From Temnothorax longispinosus (Eukaryota > Arthropoda > Insecta > Hymenoptera > Formicidae): a DNA stretch of 64,000 nt. The notes beneath the pieces were generated by a model. The model searched no databases and was not told the DNA's origin. It saw only the letters and a program-made list of their open reading frames with translations. This document shows positions 33,967-45,772 of the stretch, piece by piece. Location: the NCBI RefSeq assembly GCF_030848805.1, contig NC_092364.1:9383770-9447769 (forward strand). The letters are read 5' to 3'. Numbering within the stretch: position 1 is the first letter of the stretch; every line of letters starts with the position of its first letter. The translations under genes and the position numbers were made by a program.

Positions 33967-34837
33967 TAACTTTAAGAACAAAGTTTAAATCCGAATAAAG
34001 AACTTTATGTATATTTTTGTCTTTATTTTGTCTCCTATTCAATATAATTTAGTTTTAGTGTTACATTTATTTCTGTAGAGGGAATTTTTTACTTTGACAT
34101 GAAACAGATATTGAAATATTCAAATAATATTCAAAATTACCATTAAGGTATGGGACATTTTGCAGTCATATTGCCATCATTTTGCCAGCATTTTGATCAC
34201 TCTTTTTGACGACATATGATGACAATTTGACATCACTTTGACTAATGTAAGTTATTTTCATTGGGTTGTTACTCTAAATTTTAGTGTAACAACCACTTCA
34301 TATTAGAGTAAACTTCAATGTTCATCTCAAGCTGATTGTGAGAGTTAACTTAAGTGTTATTCTCAACTTAAGAATTAATTTGAATGTTACTCTCAATTTA
34401 AGAGTAATGTAACTCTCAAATTAACTCTCAAGTTGAGACCAACACTCAATTCGAAGGTTACACTCAAGTTGAGTGTCACTATGAAGTTGAGTGTCCGAAA
34501 TAACCCTCAAATTGAGTGTTGTTTTGAGTGTCTTTTTGAGTGTACTTTTAGTGTTTTTTAGAGTGTCTTTTTCGTAAGAGTCCCCAGTAAACGCACATAT
34601 AACTGATACTTCCTGTTATGTAATCAAGAAGTATCAAGAAAGTTACATTGATACGTAACATATTCATGTATGAAAAACGTAAATGCTCTTACATTTAATA
34701 CATTTTTTAACTTTCGAAAATATATATAACAGATATGTATTGTATTGGTATCTGATACATTTCAATATCTGCTGTACGACATGTATCATATCGGTAACAA
34801 ATACGTATCAGTGATGTAATTCGCTACAATAAAAAGT
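33967..34837. repeat. AT-rich spacer with a GAGTGT/ACTCTCAA degenerate repeat
   Basis: 34265-34580 is built of short words in both orientations (ACTCTCAA, TTGAGTGT, GAGTTGAGTGT), about 20 bp apart, so each strand can pair with itself. The rest shows nothing recognisable. Confidence 0.5.
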
Positions 34838-35142
34838 CATTGCACGTAACAAAGTTTTAGTTGTAATCGTAAAGCCGTAAGGAAATAGACCAATCACACT
34901 CGATTATTCTTCAAGCGCGAGGAGAATAATCGACAGTGATTGGTTTATTGCCGTACAACTAAAGATCTATCCAGACAAACTTGCATAGCGCATAAACATA
35001 AGCATAAGAAAATTGATTGGTCCATATGCATGTGCATAAGGAGATAGACCAATCCATTTATTTATGTATGTTTTATGTATATGCTTATGCACTTATGCAA
35101 GTTTGTCTGGATTAACCATTAAACATTGCGTTACGTGCAATG
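34838..35142. mobile_element. Nested palindromic MITEs
   Basis: Outer arms CATTGCACGTAAC (34838-34850) and its complement (35130-35142) enclose two further palindromes. The first is 34857-34962 (ends TTAGTTGTA). The second is 34969-35112 (ends ATCCAGACAAACTTGCATA). All are noncoding. The inner elements carry paired GACCAATC/GATTGGT words. Confidence 0.7.
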
Positions 35143-35150
35143 CCCAATGG

Positions 35151-35306
35151 GTCTGTCTACAGTAGCCGTAAGAGTATGCAATAAGAGTAAGCAGTAAGCT
35201 ATTGACTGATGGGATTTTTACAATTCAAGAATAATTGACTGTGGTTGGTCAATAGCTTACTACTTACGTCTTACTGCATACTCTTACGGCTATTATAGAC
35301 GGTCTA
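35151..35306. mobile_element. Palindromic MITE
   Basis: Arms with 'agccgtaagagtatgca' and 'gtaagctattgac' are inverted around a loop near 35216-35232. Noncoding. The third such element in 500 bp. Confidence 0.7.
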
Positions 35307-35972
35307 TAACAGAACAATATTCGTAGTAGTCTGACTGTTGCTGTGTAGAAAGAAACATAACCTATAATATTTTATACTGAAATAGATCAAAGAACGCGTG
35401 GATTTGTGTGAATGTGAATAATTGCTAACCAAAGGATCATAGATCGGTATAGAAGATTATCTATTTTATATTTATTTATCACAATTTAAAGTTCGAAGGC
35501 GGAGACATCGATAAAAAAACTGTAATCACGTTCGTACATAGCTATCTAAAAAACGTTTGTATTTTTAATATTAGCAGCCCAATATTTACGAAAAAATTAG
35601 GCATTAATTTAAAAAAATGTCCAAATGTTTCTTCTTATCTATTTTTCAATATTATTTACTGACACAGTATTCGGCACACGGTATTGGACATCTGCGTGCA
35701 TTACTGCGGCGTTTCGGCTGTGTAGTCCACGGTCTTACATATACAGGTCTCTCAACTCGATAGAATTTCAGTGGTGGGGGTGACTCCAATATCGAAGTCA
35801 CTTTTTGGTGTTGCTGCTATATCGAGGGATGTCGGTTTGAAAGTGCCAACGTGCCAACTATGTTGCGTCAGATAGCATAGCCGGCTCTTTGAGATTACTT
35901 ACAGACTCGAGTTCGTCACCGTGCACGCGGACCGAAGTGCAAAACAGGCTATAAAAGCCTGAAAATATAACG

Positions 35973-36004
<32 letters not shown>
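35307..36004. other. Spacer; nothing recognised apart from a (TA)n run
   Basis: AT-rich with stops in all frames. A (TA)n run at 35975-36008 is the target of the next LTR. Confidence 0.4.
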
Positions 36005-36008
<4 letters not shown>

Positions 36009-38386
36009 TGTGACGTTGCGGCCCGCCGCTTCGTGGCAGCGCCCCGCTGCTGTCACAAGGCGCGGAAATTCGCGCCCAGGGACGAGCCAGAGAGGCGACG
36101 ACGAGATCTCCAGGGGCCAAAAATTTTAATATCGTTTCCGCATTCTGATTCCAATTTTATTTTCATATGCAATTGTAATACGCGCGGCGCCTTACCCGCA
36201 CCGCGGCAAATCTTCGAGGGAGCACCGATGACGGAAGGGTCCTGGAGGACCAAAGACCGAGGAGGGGTGGCGATAGCGGAAACCACTGGGATCCCGGGCG
36301 GCGAGAGCAACGCGGCAGGCGTGCGGCGAATGAGGCAGTGATGGACAAGGCCGCCGATAGCGGGGCCCCAGGCGCCTGGGAAGAACCCGGCCTCAGCAAT
36401 CTGCCTCCACGAAATACCGGCCCGCGGGGTGACTGATCACCGCCCCAAGGTCAAACCGGAAGCCTACCAGCTAGAACGAAGTCCAGTCCGCTGTCCAAGG
36501 ACAAATTGAAGAAGTCGCTACGCTGCCGAGGGACCGTTGCGCGCCCCGAAGGATTTACATTACGACGATCCTGCGTTAAAATATCGCGCGAGCTTGCAAG
36601 CTCGCTCCCGATTGGTCGGCGCGCCCCTGCGGAAGGGGACGCCACATCGATTCCGCAATCGAGCGGATTTAGCGAGACACTTTCTGGTCGTCCGTCGGCG
36701 AGTCCGAACGTTTACGTTGAGCTCCGCGATAGCCATCCCGAATCGGGAGTTAGTTTTCCGAATACGACGATCGAGTACGAGGTGACGACGAGAAACCCCA
36801 GGAGAAGGCGTCACATCGGTGAGGTTGCCCGCAAGTACTACCGACATGTAAAGCCACGACACCGCCCTCCGGTGCGCGCTCTCGTTCGGGAAAACGTTTG
36901 TAATACCGCGACACGTACGGTTCCTTGAGACCGAGTATCGAATGGCGATCGACAGCGAGAGCGAAGGGCCTCGGGATGGTATCGTGGCCGCGGAATCGCG
37001 ATAACGTCGTGATAACGAGCCTCTGGAGATCGCGATAGATTCGTTGGCGAAATCCGGTAATGCGAGTCCGTTTTCGTGTAATGGCCGCGCTCGCGGTTGC
37101 GTCTCGCGCACACGGTGCTCGCAGCGTATCGTAATACCAAATATTGCGTAGGTCGGAATGTCGTCCGCATCGGCACATTAATCGCGTCTACGTGCCGTTT
37201 AGGTGGGCTAATTGCCTTAGGAGAGTGTTCGCGTAAGGATAGTTATGTTCGGATGCGTTGTTTCGGTAGCGGTGTGTAAGAATTAGTCGTGCTGACCGCG
37301 GGAGAGCGTTATTCGCGTGATTTACTCCATTTTCGCGATCGGCACAGCGCCGTCGTAATTGCGTGTTATTAGTGCTCGCGGTAATTCCGCATATATTTTC
37401 CTCGCGTTCGTTCCGTATTTCGCGCTATGCCGAGTACCTCGGCGTATCCTTCTTCGCGTTCAAAAGTCACGGGAGACAATGTGCCGAATTCGATCAGAAT
37501 GACTTGCGTTGACCTTAGTTATTATGTGTGTTAGATTAAGTCCGTATTTTCGCGTTAGTTATAAGATTTCGCGTCTCTTGGCGATCGCGCCGAAATATTT
37601 CTCGCGTTATTGCGTTGCGCACGGTCCTCATTACGTTGAGCCGCGGCTTACACCACGATTCCCCGGGTGTTAGGCTTAGGATAATTGGCGACAGAATTCG
37701 CGTGCGACTCTATACGTGGCGTTCACGCGCTTCGAGCGTGACGTCCCGTCCTCTTGCGATCTTTCCTGCGAGACTATATTTTCCATTTCCGTGATTGTTT
37801 CGCGTTTACTGTCAATGTTCCATAAGAATTATAAGTTTCGTCTTACTGTATTTCTCTATAATCTAATCGCAGCGTCTTCTGCGCGTTTACGATACGATAC
37901 GTAATACTCTGTTCATTGCTGGCGTCCGCGCCGTCGCTATTTTATTTGTTTCATTTCTGACGCTCGCGTGATTGATTATTCGATTTGTTCGATTGACTGA
38001 AGCCGAATCGGCCTGTATTGTTTCACTTGCGAGTTACTAAGAAATAAATGTTATTTTTTTTGTTAATCGCTTGAGTTCGTAGCCTTCATTATTGCGTGTC
38101 ACCCCGCCGGATATCGCGCCGCCCTTCATCACCCCCGACCCAGCCCTTAGGTCGAGCTAGCCGATTCCTCGCACATCCGCACGTTTCGTCTCGCGTCTCG
38201 TCTCGGTTTTCTTTCGCGATTTCGCGGACGCAAATTCACGCGTCTGGCGCCCAACAGCAAAATTGTTTCGCGAAGTGTCGGAGGTGCGAGGAAATCGTCG
38301 GAGAGGCCTGACACCTTTCTCTCCGTTTCCCCCTTTTGATCCGGCACACGTCCCGGCGCGGTCCGGGAGTGCAAAAAGCCGTGACA
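36009..38386 (+). mobile_element. Long solo LTR, 2378 bp, with ATAT flanks
   Basis: Plus-strand copy of the family at 30207-32690: opens TGTGACGTTG, closes GCCGTGACA, flanked by ATAT (36005-36008, 38387-38390). The flank lies in a TA run, so it is weaker proof of a duplication than GGCC at the sister copy. TGGCGCCCAA recurs near 38247. No coding genes; open frames inside follow from GC-rich composition. Confidence 0.75.
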
Positions 38387-38390
38387 ATAT

Positions 38391-38635
38391 ACAGGGTGTC
38401 CCGTAAGTCGAGGTCATCCGCTCGGGAGATGAAAGGGGAACCAAAAACAAGAAAAAAAGTTGGTACAAACATAGGCCCAAAAATGCGTTGTTTTTGAGTT
38501 ATCGCCATTTTTATGTTAAAATTTAAAATTGCTTTGCCTTCGAACTTTTTTGTCAAAATTAAAACATAAGATGGTTTTTATGAGTTTTAAAACACAACTA
38601 AAGTCAAATAAAAGTTGCGGGCTGCTTTAGCACTA
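38391..38635. repeat. CAGGGTGTCCC module, copy 1
   Basis: Starts ACAGGGTGTCCCGTAAGTCG and runs 245 bp to 'agcactacc'. It is nearly identical to 42763-43009. ACAGGGTGTCCC ends are widespread in arthropod non-autonomous elements; no matching right end is visible here. Confidence 0.8.
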
Positions 38636-38800
38636 CCCAGGATGCACCGCGTGGAGGTACAGCCCGCTTAGCAGCCCTTGACAGAGATCAGGACCCCACA
38701 GTTCGTCACTCCTGTGGTATTTAGTGACTCCAAACCCTCTCTGTCGTGTGTATGTATTCGTGCAGAAGGAGGTCATTTCGAACACCTCATATAATTTTTA

Positions 38801-38896
<96 letters not shown>

Positions 38897-38902
38897 CGCA
38901 CG

Positions 38903-38933
<31 letters not shown>

Positions 38934-39045
38934 ACTACAGAGAGGGTTTGGAGTCACTAAATACCACAGGAGTGACGAACTGTGGGGTCCTGATCTCTGT
39001 CAAGGGATGCTAAGCGGGCTGTACCTCCACGCGGTGCATCCTGGG
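38636..39045. repeat. (CA)n-centred palindrome
   Basis: Arms of about 117 bp, 38636-38752 and 38930-39045, are inverted copies with only a few differences by eye. The roughly 180 bp between them is a (CA)n microsatellite with CG variants. Confidence 0.9.
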
Positions 39046-39200
39046 GTACGTTCCAAAACTCTACTCTGAGTAGCAGGGTTAACCCTACGCCGTTCCAAAA
39101 CGCGAAGTAAGTAACTATATGGGCGGAGCCTATTCGTTCCAAAAGTGAGAGTAAAGTAACCCTGGAGTTAACTCTATGAACCCTGCTTCCGAGGTGGGTT
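39043..39200. mobile_element. Harbinger-type terminus
   Basis: GGGGTACGTTCCAAAACT opens this stretch and also opens the PIF/Harbinger element at 43011. CGTTCCAAAA recurs at about 39048, 39092 and 39135 as subterminal repeats. No transposase follows and the other end was not found. Confidence 0.55.
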
Positions 39201-40090
39201 AGGAGAGTAACCTCTACTAAATTTAAATATAAACGCGGGATCTTAGAACATAATAAGCGCAATTGTCTCTATACACCACGAAAACGTTGGTCGTTGCTGT
39301 GATAAGTAAGTAAGAAATATAATATTAAAAAACATATTAGATAAAGTATTTTATATATCACACACAATAAATAAGCATATTAATTTCTTTTTTAATGGTT
39401 TTTTAGTCTGTTTTAGGATAGAGTTATTTTAAAAAAAGTAAGATTTATTAGGTTAGGTTGTGACCGGATCAACGATTGACGCTGTTGAAATTGTATGAAA
39501 TAGCCACTTACTACTTGGGCTTTATTTACGGTCGCCACTGTATTTTCTGGATCTATACAGAAACCTTGGTGCGTTGCGTTGCCCCTTCCTTCCTTCCAGC
39601 GTAACGGCTGCCGCTGTTCTACGTCGCGGACGTGTTCAAGGCCGTCGGCCACGCCCTGGTAATGCGCACGTAAAGCACGGATATTCGGACAGGATGTTGT
39701 CCGGGGTCGCGAATAAACACTCTTTGTTTATTATAAACAAATAACAATTTAATAATTCTCTGGTTTACAGCATGTGCTACGATCGCGGACACGTTCTCAA
39801 CGGTACCGACAATATTGAGCTAATTCCGACTCTCAGGGTCGTTCGCGTGCCGCACAATTAACACCCGTTATCGCGCAAACACGAATAAATATCAATAATC
39901 ACGCTAATGTCGCTAGCGGACAACGGGATAAGTCGATCGGGTTCGAATGATTTACGCGGAACCGAAGTACGAGTTGCCGCTTCGAGTGCCAACGATGGAC
40001 TGTTCGGGAGGAACGGGTCTCGCTCTCCCACTATGGCTGCTCGCGCCGGCGCAACGCCTCTCATTCTGGCGCGAGTCTCGTGCATTTCGC
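39201..40090. other. No gene recognised
   Basis: AT-rich up to about 39500, then mixed GC. Donor-like sites occur, and an AATAAA near 39710, but no protein family or repeat could be assigned. Confidence 0.4.
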
Positions 40091-40094
40091 GCGT

Positions 40095-42065
40095 CTCCTC
40101 GCATTCGGCCAATCGCGTCGCTGTATTAGGGCGACACGATCCTTCGAGTGTCGTTGACCAATAGTCAACTAACTGAGCCGGTTTACTGGCTCAGCTCAAT
40201 CACGATGCTGAATCCCGATTGGACGGCGGACATGGGCTCTCGCTGCAATCTCCGCATTGCGTCAACCAATGCCAGCCGTCGCAACAGCACAAAGTGCGTG
40301 TTCGCGGGCTAGTCACTCGGAGCGGTTCCGAGTGACCAATCATAGGTCGTTTCGACGATCCGACGCTACGCAGGTAAGTAACTCGTACTAGAATCAATAC
40401 TTTGATTAATTCTCCTTTTCTTTCAGGTACCGGACTTCGTGGGATCGTCTCGCCCAATCATTGGACGGGAAACCGTCATCGGTAAGTATTCCGACGGTAA
40501 GTATATGAAATGCGTATCGCATACAAAATAATAATAATTCTTAACAGTTTCGACAGGGAAAACATAAAATTAATCGTAATTGAACGTTTAAACGCATAGT
40601 AACGCGAATCTCGCTGTTTCGAGCCATGCTCGTCTCTGATTGGTCGGATCGCTGCGTTCGTTCGGCAGAGTCGCTCATTGCGCTCCGATTGGCTGAAGGC
40701 CATATAGAACTTAGTAATGAATCGAATAAAGTGAAATTAGCCAGGAATCATTCCTATTGGCTGTCGTCGACAATACAGTCTGTAAATATGAAAATAAAGT
40801 AAAAACTCGACAAATCGATATAAAACTATCGGGGCTTCGCCCCATTGGCTGTCGCTACTCGACATTGCGTCAAAACTGCAATTAAACTGTGAAACATGCA
40901 TAATTAAAAGTAAAGTACATAAAACGGACGCTATTGGTCCTCGGACGCAATACACGTTTAACTCGTCGTGATTGGTTCATCGCTCGTCGGGAATCAATCT
41001 AGGATCGATCTCGAGGCTTAACAATAAGATGTATAAGGTATATAGAACGAATATCATGCTAACTGTGTGTATTTCTGGAAAACTGATTATCAAAGGTATG
41101 AATATGATCAAAGTGACCACCAAGTACTCCTTAAGCCGCATCTCGCTGACTCTATTGACTCTACTGACTCTACGGTAAATAATACGGTTGTTGTGCTCCC
41201 GCTGAATGTGAATAAGCTAAAAGTAATATGCATATGATAGAAATCGCAAAAAGAATGAATATGAATGCAAGAACTATAATTCTGAATTTATCAGAGTCCA
41301 TGGCCTGTGATTGGCTCTCGCGATGGCTCTGTCTTCGCTCCTACTGATATTCGCTCTGGGATGCGTGGGATTGGTCGAAAGGATTTTGGTTGTTCGCTTG
41401 CGCTTATTTTGTATAGAATACAATGTATTTAACTCCCTACGCTCCTATTGGTCGCTACATGCGATATTAGTATAAAATTATAAAATCAATATAAAAACAA
41501 GACCTCTCGGGTCGGTATAGTCGCGCTATTGGCGTAAAACTTTGTCAATGCTCAATTAAGTGATATAATAAAATAAAATAAACTCATAGAATAAAATAAA
41601 TCTCGTTCGTAAACGGTATAAACTTCTCAAACAAAATTATCAAAAAACTTAAGTCTTGTACACACGCGGTGTGTCTATTCGACCTTTCTCGTTGGCCGCT
41701 GATCCTAAACGGATAGTTTCGCGCAATCGGGGTAGATGAAATATTTTACGGGGCCGTTGCTGCTCCCGCCGCTGTCTCCAGCACCTCCGTCTGGTCGGGC
41801 TGATCCTCGACGCTCTCCTGGTCCCTCGATTGGCTGTCGCGTTCTTGTTGCGGTCCAGCGGGCTGTTCCCCGCACTGGGCCACGACTTCCTCCTCTATGA
41901 CCTCTGGGAACGATTGAAGCAGGGCCAATTGCTCCGCGTCGTTGTTCGACATGAATAGCCGCACCTCTGCTTCCGTTAGGCCCAACGATTGGTCAGACTC
42001 ATTGATTGGTTGCACGGCTTCCGGAACCCTCGGGATCACCTCCGTCTGGTCCATTGGCTCGTACT
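40095..42065. promoter_or_regulatory. Region dense in ATTGG/CCAAT motifs
   Basis: About 21 ATTGG or CCAAT words occur in 2 kb, where roughly four are expected by chance. CCAAT orientation dominates before 40455, ATTGG after. Many sit in a wider ATTGG-Y-Y-N-Y-CG context (for example about 40636, 40751, 40842, 41825). CCAAT boxes are bound by NF-Y in animals. The spacing is irregular, so it is not a simple tandem repeat. Function is inferred only from motif density. Confidence 0.45.
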
Positions 42066-42123
42066 GCGTCTGTTGGCTGGGAGGATCCGACCTTGGAACG
42101 GTGACTTCAGCCACCGGTTCCAA
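41746..42123 (-). CDS. Hypothetical acidic Glu/Gln-rich protein, 125 codons
   Basis: The ATG at 42123 lies shortly after an acceptor-like TGTTTTAG. The product is strongly acidic and rich in Gln, Glu, Pro and Val, with LTEAEVRLFMSNNDAEQLAL as its least biased segment. I recognise no family. Some Gln residues come from the CCAAT words of the surrounding region. It could be an exon or chance. Confidence 0.35.
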   Translation of the reverse strand: MEPVAEVTVPRSDPPSQQTQYEPMDQTEVIPRVPEAVQPINESDQSLGLTEAEVRLFMSNNDAEQLALLQSFPEVIEEEVVAQCGEQPAGPQQERDSQSRDQESVEDQPDQTEVLETAAGAATAP

Positions 42124-42234
42124 GGTTAAGGTTAACTTTCAATCCTAAAACATTGTTGAAGTATCAGTATCATACATATATACAAATAATATTATAAATT
42201 TATATTATCGTTTACAGAGAATAAAATAAACAAA

Positions 42235-42569
42235 ATGGATCTCACAGAACAGCAGTACATAATCGAAGGTGTAATATACAACATTACGACAACATCCGAG
42301 ATGCATAAAAGAATACGAAATGGTAAGTTAAGTAGTAGAGTATTTCATTAAACTAATTTTACTAACTAATTATTGAACTAATTTTGTCTTTGTCTAAAAA
42401 TGTAATTAAGTATTTCTTGTGGTAGATCATGATTTTGCATTACAATATGTACGTGATAATATACATACCTCATCCCATTCATCCCAATTGGAATTCCAGT
42501 CTGAATCTGCCATAGAAAATAATTCCAATATTGAAAATATTCCAACTTCTGAGAGTGATGCAAATAATG
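42235..42569 (+). CDS. Hypothetical gene, two in-frame exons, 3' part missing
   Basis: Exon 42235-42322 starts MDLTEQQYIIEGVIYNITTT and joins 42426-42569 across a GTAAGT/TGGTAG intron with matching phase. The second exon is Ser/Asn/Glu-rich and ends at a GTAAAATT donor. An acceptor (TTTACAG) precedes the ATG. The continuation is lost in a (TA)n run and inserted elements. Family not recognised. Confidence 0.4.
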
Positions 42570-42607
42570 GTAAAATTAATAAATATATTAATTAAACTAA
42601 AATATGT

Positions 42608-42608
<1 letters not shown>

Positions 42609-42700
<92 letters not shown>
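42609..42700. repeat. (TA)n microsatellite
   Basis: Nearly pure TA over about 90 bp. Confidence 0.95.
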
Positions 42701-42703
<3 letters not shown>

Positions 42704-42762
42704 ATTCAGCCACAAGTAACGGGTGTCTCGGCACGGGCGCAACAATATATATGTGTATATAT

Positions 42763-43009
42763 ACAGGGTGTCCCGTAAGTCGAGGTCATCCGCTCGGGAG
42801 ATGAAAGGGGAACCAAAAACAAGAAAAAAAGTTGGTACAAACATAGGCCCAAAAATGCGTTGTTTTCGAGTTATCGCCATTTTTATGTTAAAATTTGAAA
42901 TTGCTTTGCCTTCGAATTTTTTTGTCAAAATTGAAACATAAGATGGTCTTTATGAGTTTTAAAACACAACTAAAGTCAAATAAAAGTTGCGGGCTGCTTT
43001 AGCACTACC
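42763..43009. repeat. CAGGGTGTCCC module, copy 2
   Basis: Near-identical to 38391-38635, ending at the same 'agcactacc' word and followed directly by a Harbinger terminus at 43011. Confidence 0.8.
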
Positions 43010-43140
43010 AGGGGTACGTTCCAAAACTCTACTCCGTCAACTCTAAAGAACCCAAGGTAGTGGGGAGAGAGTAAGCCCAGAGTAAGTTACTCTGGTTGAA
43101 CGATTTGGAACGTGAAAAGGTAGTATTAGTAACGAATACA

Positions 43141-44598
43141 ATGGAAGCTCAACGAGCTCAACGAGCTGTTTTATTAAACATTGCATTAAATGAAATAATA
43201 ATGAAAAATGTATTAAACATAGATGCAAGTAGTAGTGAAAGTGAGAGTGAGATGGAGATATTATACATGATGCAATTTTCTCGATTAAGAGGAAAACGAA
43301 AAAAGGGTGTTCGCATAGAAGGTTATGTAAATGATGTAGTATCCAGATTTACAACACATCAATTTAAGGAACATTTTCGTATGACACCTAACTGTTTTCA
43401 ATTATTGGAAAATAAATTTGGATTAATGTTGTCAAAACGTAGAACGGGAAGACCTTTCATATCACCGAGAGTGCAATTATTAGCCACTATATGGTTACTG
43501 GGGACACCTGATTCGTACAGGTAAGTATAAAATCTTGTATTTGTAAATGACAATTTTTATAAGATATTTAATAAGATACATTTGTTGGTTTAGATCTGTA
43601 GGACTTAAATTTAACTTGGCAAAGTCCTCGTTAAGCCACTGTGTACGACGTGTTGTGCTGATTAATTCTCTGTAAAATGTCAATCGATGTTATTAAATGG
43701 CCATCCATACATGACATTAATATGTCACAGAGAAATTCAAAAAAATATCTGGTCTCAAAGATGTTGTTGGTGCTATAGATGGAACACACATTGAAATTCC
43801 AGCACCATCTGAAGTATGTTGTTACTTGTGCTTTATTCTTTTTAATCTAATATATTCTTTGAATAATGAAAATATGTATATACATATATTACAGCCAAAT
43901 ACTCAGTGCTATCTAACAAGAAAATGCAGATATGCTATTACCCTACAAGCAATATGTAATACAGATTTATCTTTCACTGATTGTTTCGCTGGATATCCTG
44001 GATCTGTGAGTGATATCAGAGTTTTCCGCAATTCAGACTTTTGGCACAATGTCCACAAAAATTATCGTTATTTTTTTCCCCAACGAAGAATTTATCATTG
44101 GAGATAAAGCTTATCCTATACGCAAATGGTGTTTCGACAGCCTATAGAGATAATGGCCATTTGACAGAGGTAAATTGCAGTGGTGAAATACCAATATTAC
44201 AGCTATAGTAACTTATTATATTTTTATTATATCTTTGTTTGTATAATTACTTTTGTATGTTTATAGATCGAAAATAATTTTAATCATATACTGTCACAAA
44301 CCAGGCAAACGATAGAACGTGCTTTTGCATTATTAAAAGGCCGCTTTCGGCGCTTGAAATATTTAGACATGGCTAGAATAGATTTAATACCAGCGACAAT
44401 TCTAGCTTGTTGCGTTCTCCACAATATATGTTTACGGAATACTGATGACATTGAAATTATATTTTAGAAGGTAGAGAAAACGATGAAGCTAGAGAGAATT
44501 TGGAAAGGAATGAAAATGAGCGGAATGAAGATCATGATGATGAAGGTGTAGCAAGACGCAATTATATTGCAATACATTTATATAGAGGAAGAATATAA
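43141..44598 (+). pseudogene. PIF/Harbinger transposase (HARBI1-like), frameshifted
   Basis: Four exons: 43141-43520, 43594-43813, 43895-44169 and 44267-44598, with clear GTAAGT/TTTAG-type borders. DDE motifs are in order: AIDGTHIEIPAP (first Asp, about 43780), FIIGDKAYP (second Asp, about 44098) and QTIERAFALLKGRFRRL (Glu, about 44315). FAGYPGSVSDIRVFRNS is typical of the family. The enzyme cuts DNA at TWA targets. Frames break near 43680, at the T/C run near 44080, and at 44465, where the C-terminal VARRNYIAIHLYRGRI continues in another frame. Confidence 0.85.
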
Positions 44599-45208
44599 TG
44601 TAATAAATTGTAATAAATTGGTATGTACGTAACTATATACATATATATATATTTTTTTTTTTTTACCGACATGTAATAAACATACATTCTATATACATGT
44701 ATGTACATACATATACATACATATTTTATCAACATATTAATATGTTTGCAGTCTTTTAAACAATTTAACACATATATAAATTGTTATATTTTTAACCAAA
44801 CTAACTCTTTTATAGCTTTATTGTTGCAACTTAAAATTACAACTTTTTGTAAATATAACTTATAATATTGCAACAGGTTTCTTTTTCACTAATGTTTGAA
44901 ACCGAGATTTAAAATAAATACCCTCATTTAACAAAATAAAACATAAATCACAATACTAGCTTTGTATTAGAAAAAAATAAAGTAGACATAACTGACATAA
45001 GTGAAATCTAATAAGATATAACTCCAACACAGCAAAAAATCACATACTAACAAAAATTGACTCGTGTATGTTTCTAATCTCACAGATACAAATCTTATTT
45101 GAATGAATAAAAATTAATTTGAAATTTTTCAAAAATGTATAACTTGAAAATAAGAAATAAAATTAAAGTGTTTAAACGTAGAAAAAAAAGATAAAAATAT
45201 TGCTTAAA

Positions 45209-45772
45209 CTATAGTTTTTCCAATAACTTGCTCATTAATTGTTTGTAAGTTTCTACAGCTTTCTTTTGAGATTCCAATCTTTCTCTGTGTCTTCTTTCCT
45301 TTTCTTTTTCATTTTTTTCCGTATATTCTGTCAACACATGTAATTGTTTTTCTATTTTACTCTTCTTAGGAGGTGGAACTACTACGTTACTGTCTTCATC
45401 AGAGTTTTGCTCTTCATCAGTTGAAGGAGATAAAACCTTCTGTGAAAGATTTGATGCAATGGCCACAGGCTGCACACTATGAGATTTTCCATATATCTCT
45501 TCCATGTCATCATAGTACTTGCATTTTTTAAGTGATGCTCCAGACTTGGAATTGTGATCTTTTACTTTAATATAATTTTTTCTTAAATTTTTCCACTTAT
45601 TTTCGATTTGTTTTATAGTATACGAGTAACCTTTTTCTTTTAAGCCATCGCCAATTTTTCTCCATACAATTTCATTTCTTATTTTGTCATTCTTGAATAA
45701 AGTAAGATGATCCTTGTATAGACAGAAAAGAAGCTTAATAGCTGAATTTTGCCATGTACCTGAATGTTCCAT
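45209..45772 (-). CDS. Myb/SANT-like DNA-binding accessory protein
   Basis: An intact 187-codon frame. The N-terminal half has the trihelix/Myb pattern with spaced aromatics: WQNSAIKLLFCLY, VWRKIGDGLKEKGYSYT and KQIENKWKNLRKNYIK. The middle is acidic and Ser-rich with a basic PPPKKSK signal, and the end is a charged helix (KEKERRHRERLESQKK) likely to form a coiled coil. In PIF/Harbinger elements the Myb-like partner imports the transposase and binds DNA ends. The ATG follows an acceptor-like TTATAG, so a noncoding first exon is possible. Confidence 0.75.
   Translation of the reverse strand: MEHSGTWQNSAIKLLFCLYKDHLTLFKNDKIRNEIVWRKIGDGLKEKGYSYTIKQIENKWKNLRKNYIKVKDHNSKSGASLKKCKYYDDMEEIYGKSHSVQPVAIASNLSQKVLSPSTDEEQNSDEDSNVVVPPPKKSKIEKQLHVLTEYTEKNEKEKERRHRERLESQKKAVETYKQLMSKLLEKL

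Noticed and set aside
38724..39069. Frames of alternating Thr and His
   Set aside because: Direct translation of the (CA)n repeat.
40372..40425. Perfect-looking GTAAGT...TTTCAG intron of 54 bp
   Set aside because: Shorter than usual insect introns, and neither flank encodes a recognisable protein. Kept only as context for the CCAAT-rich region.
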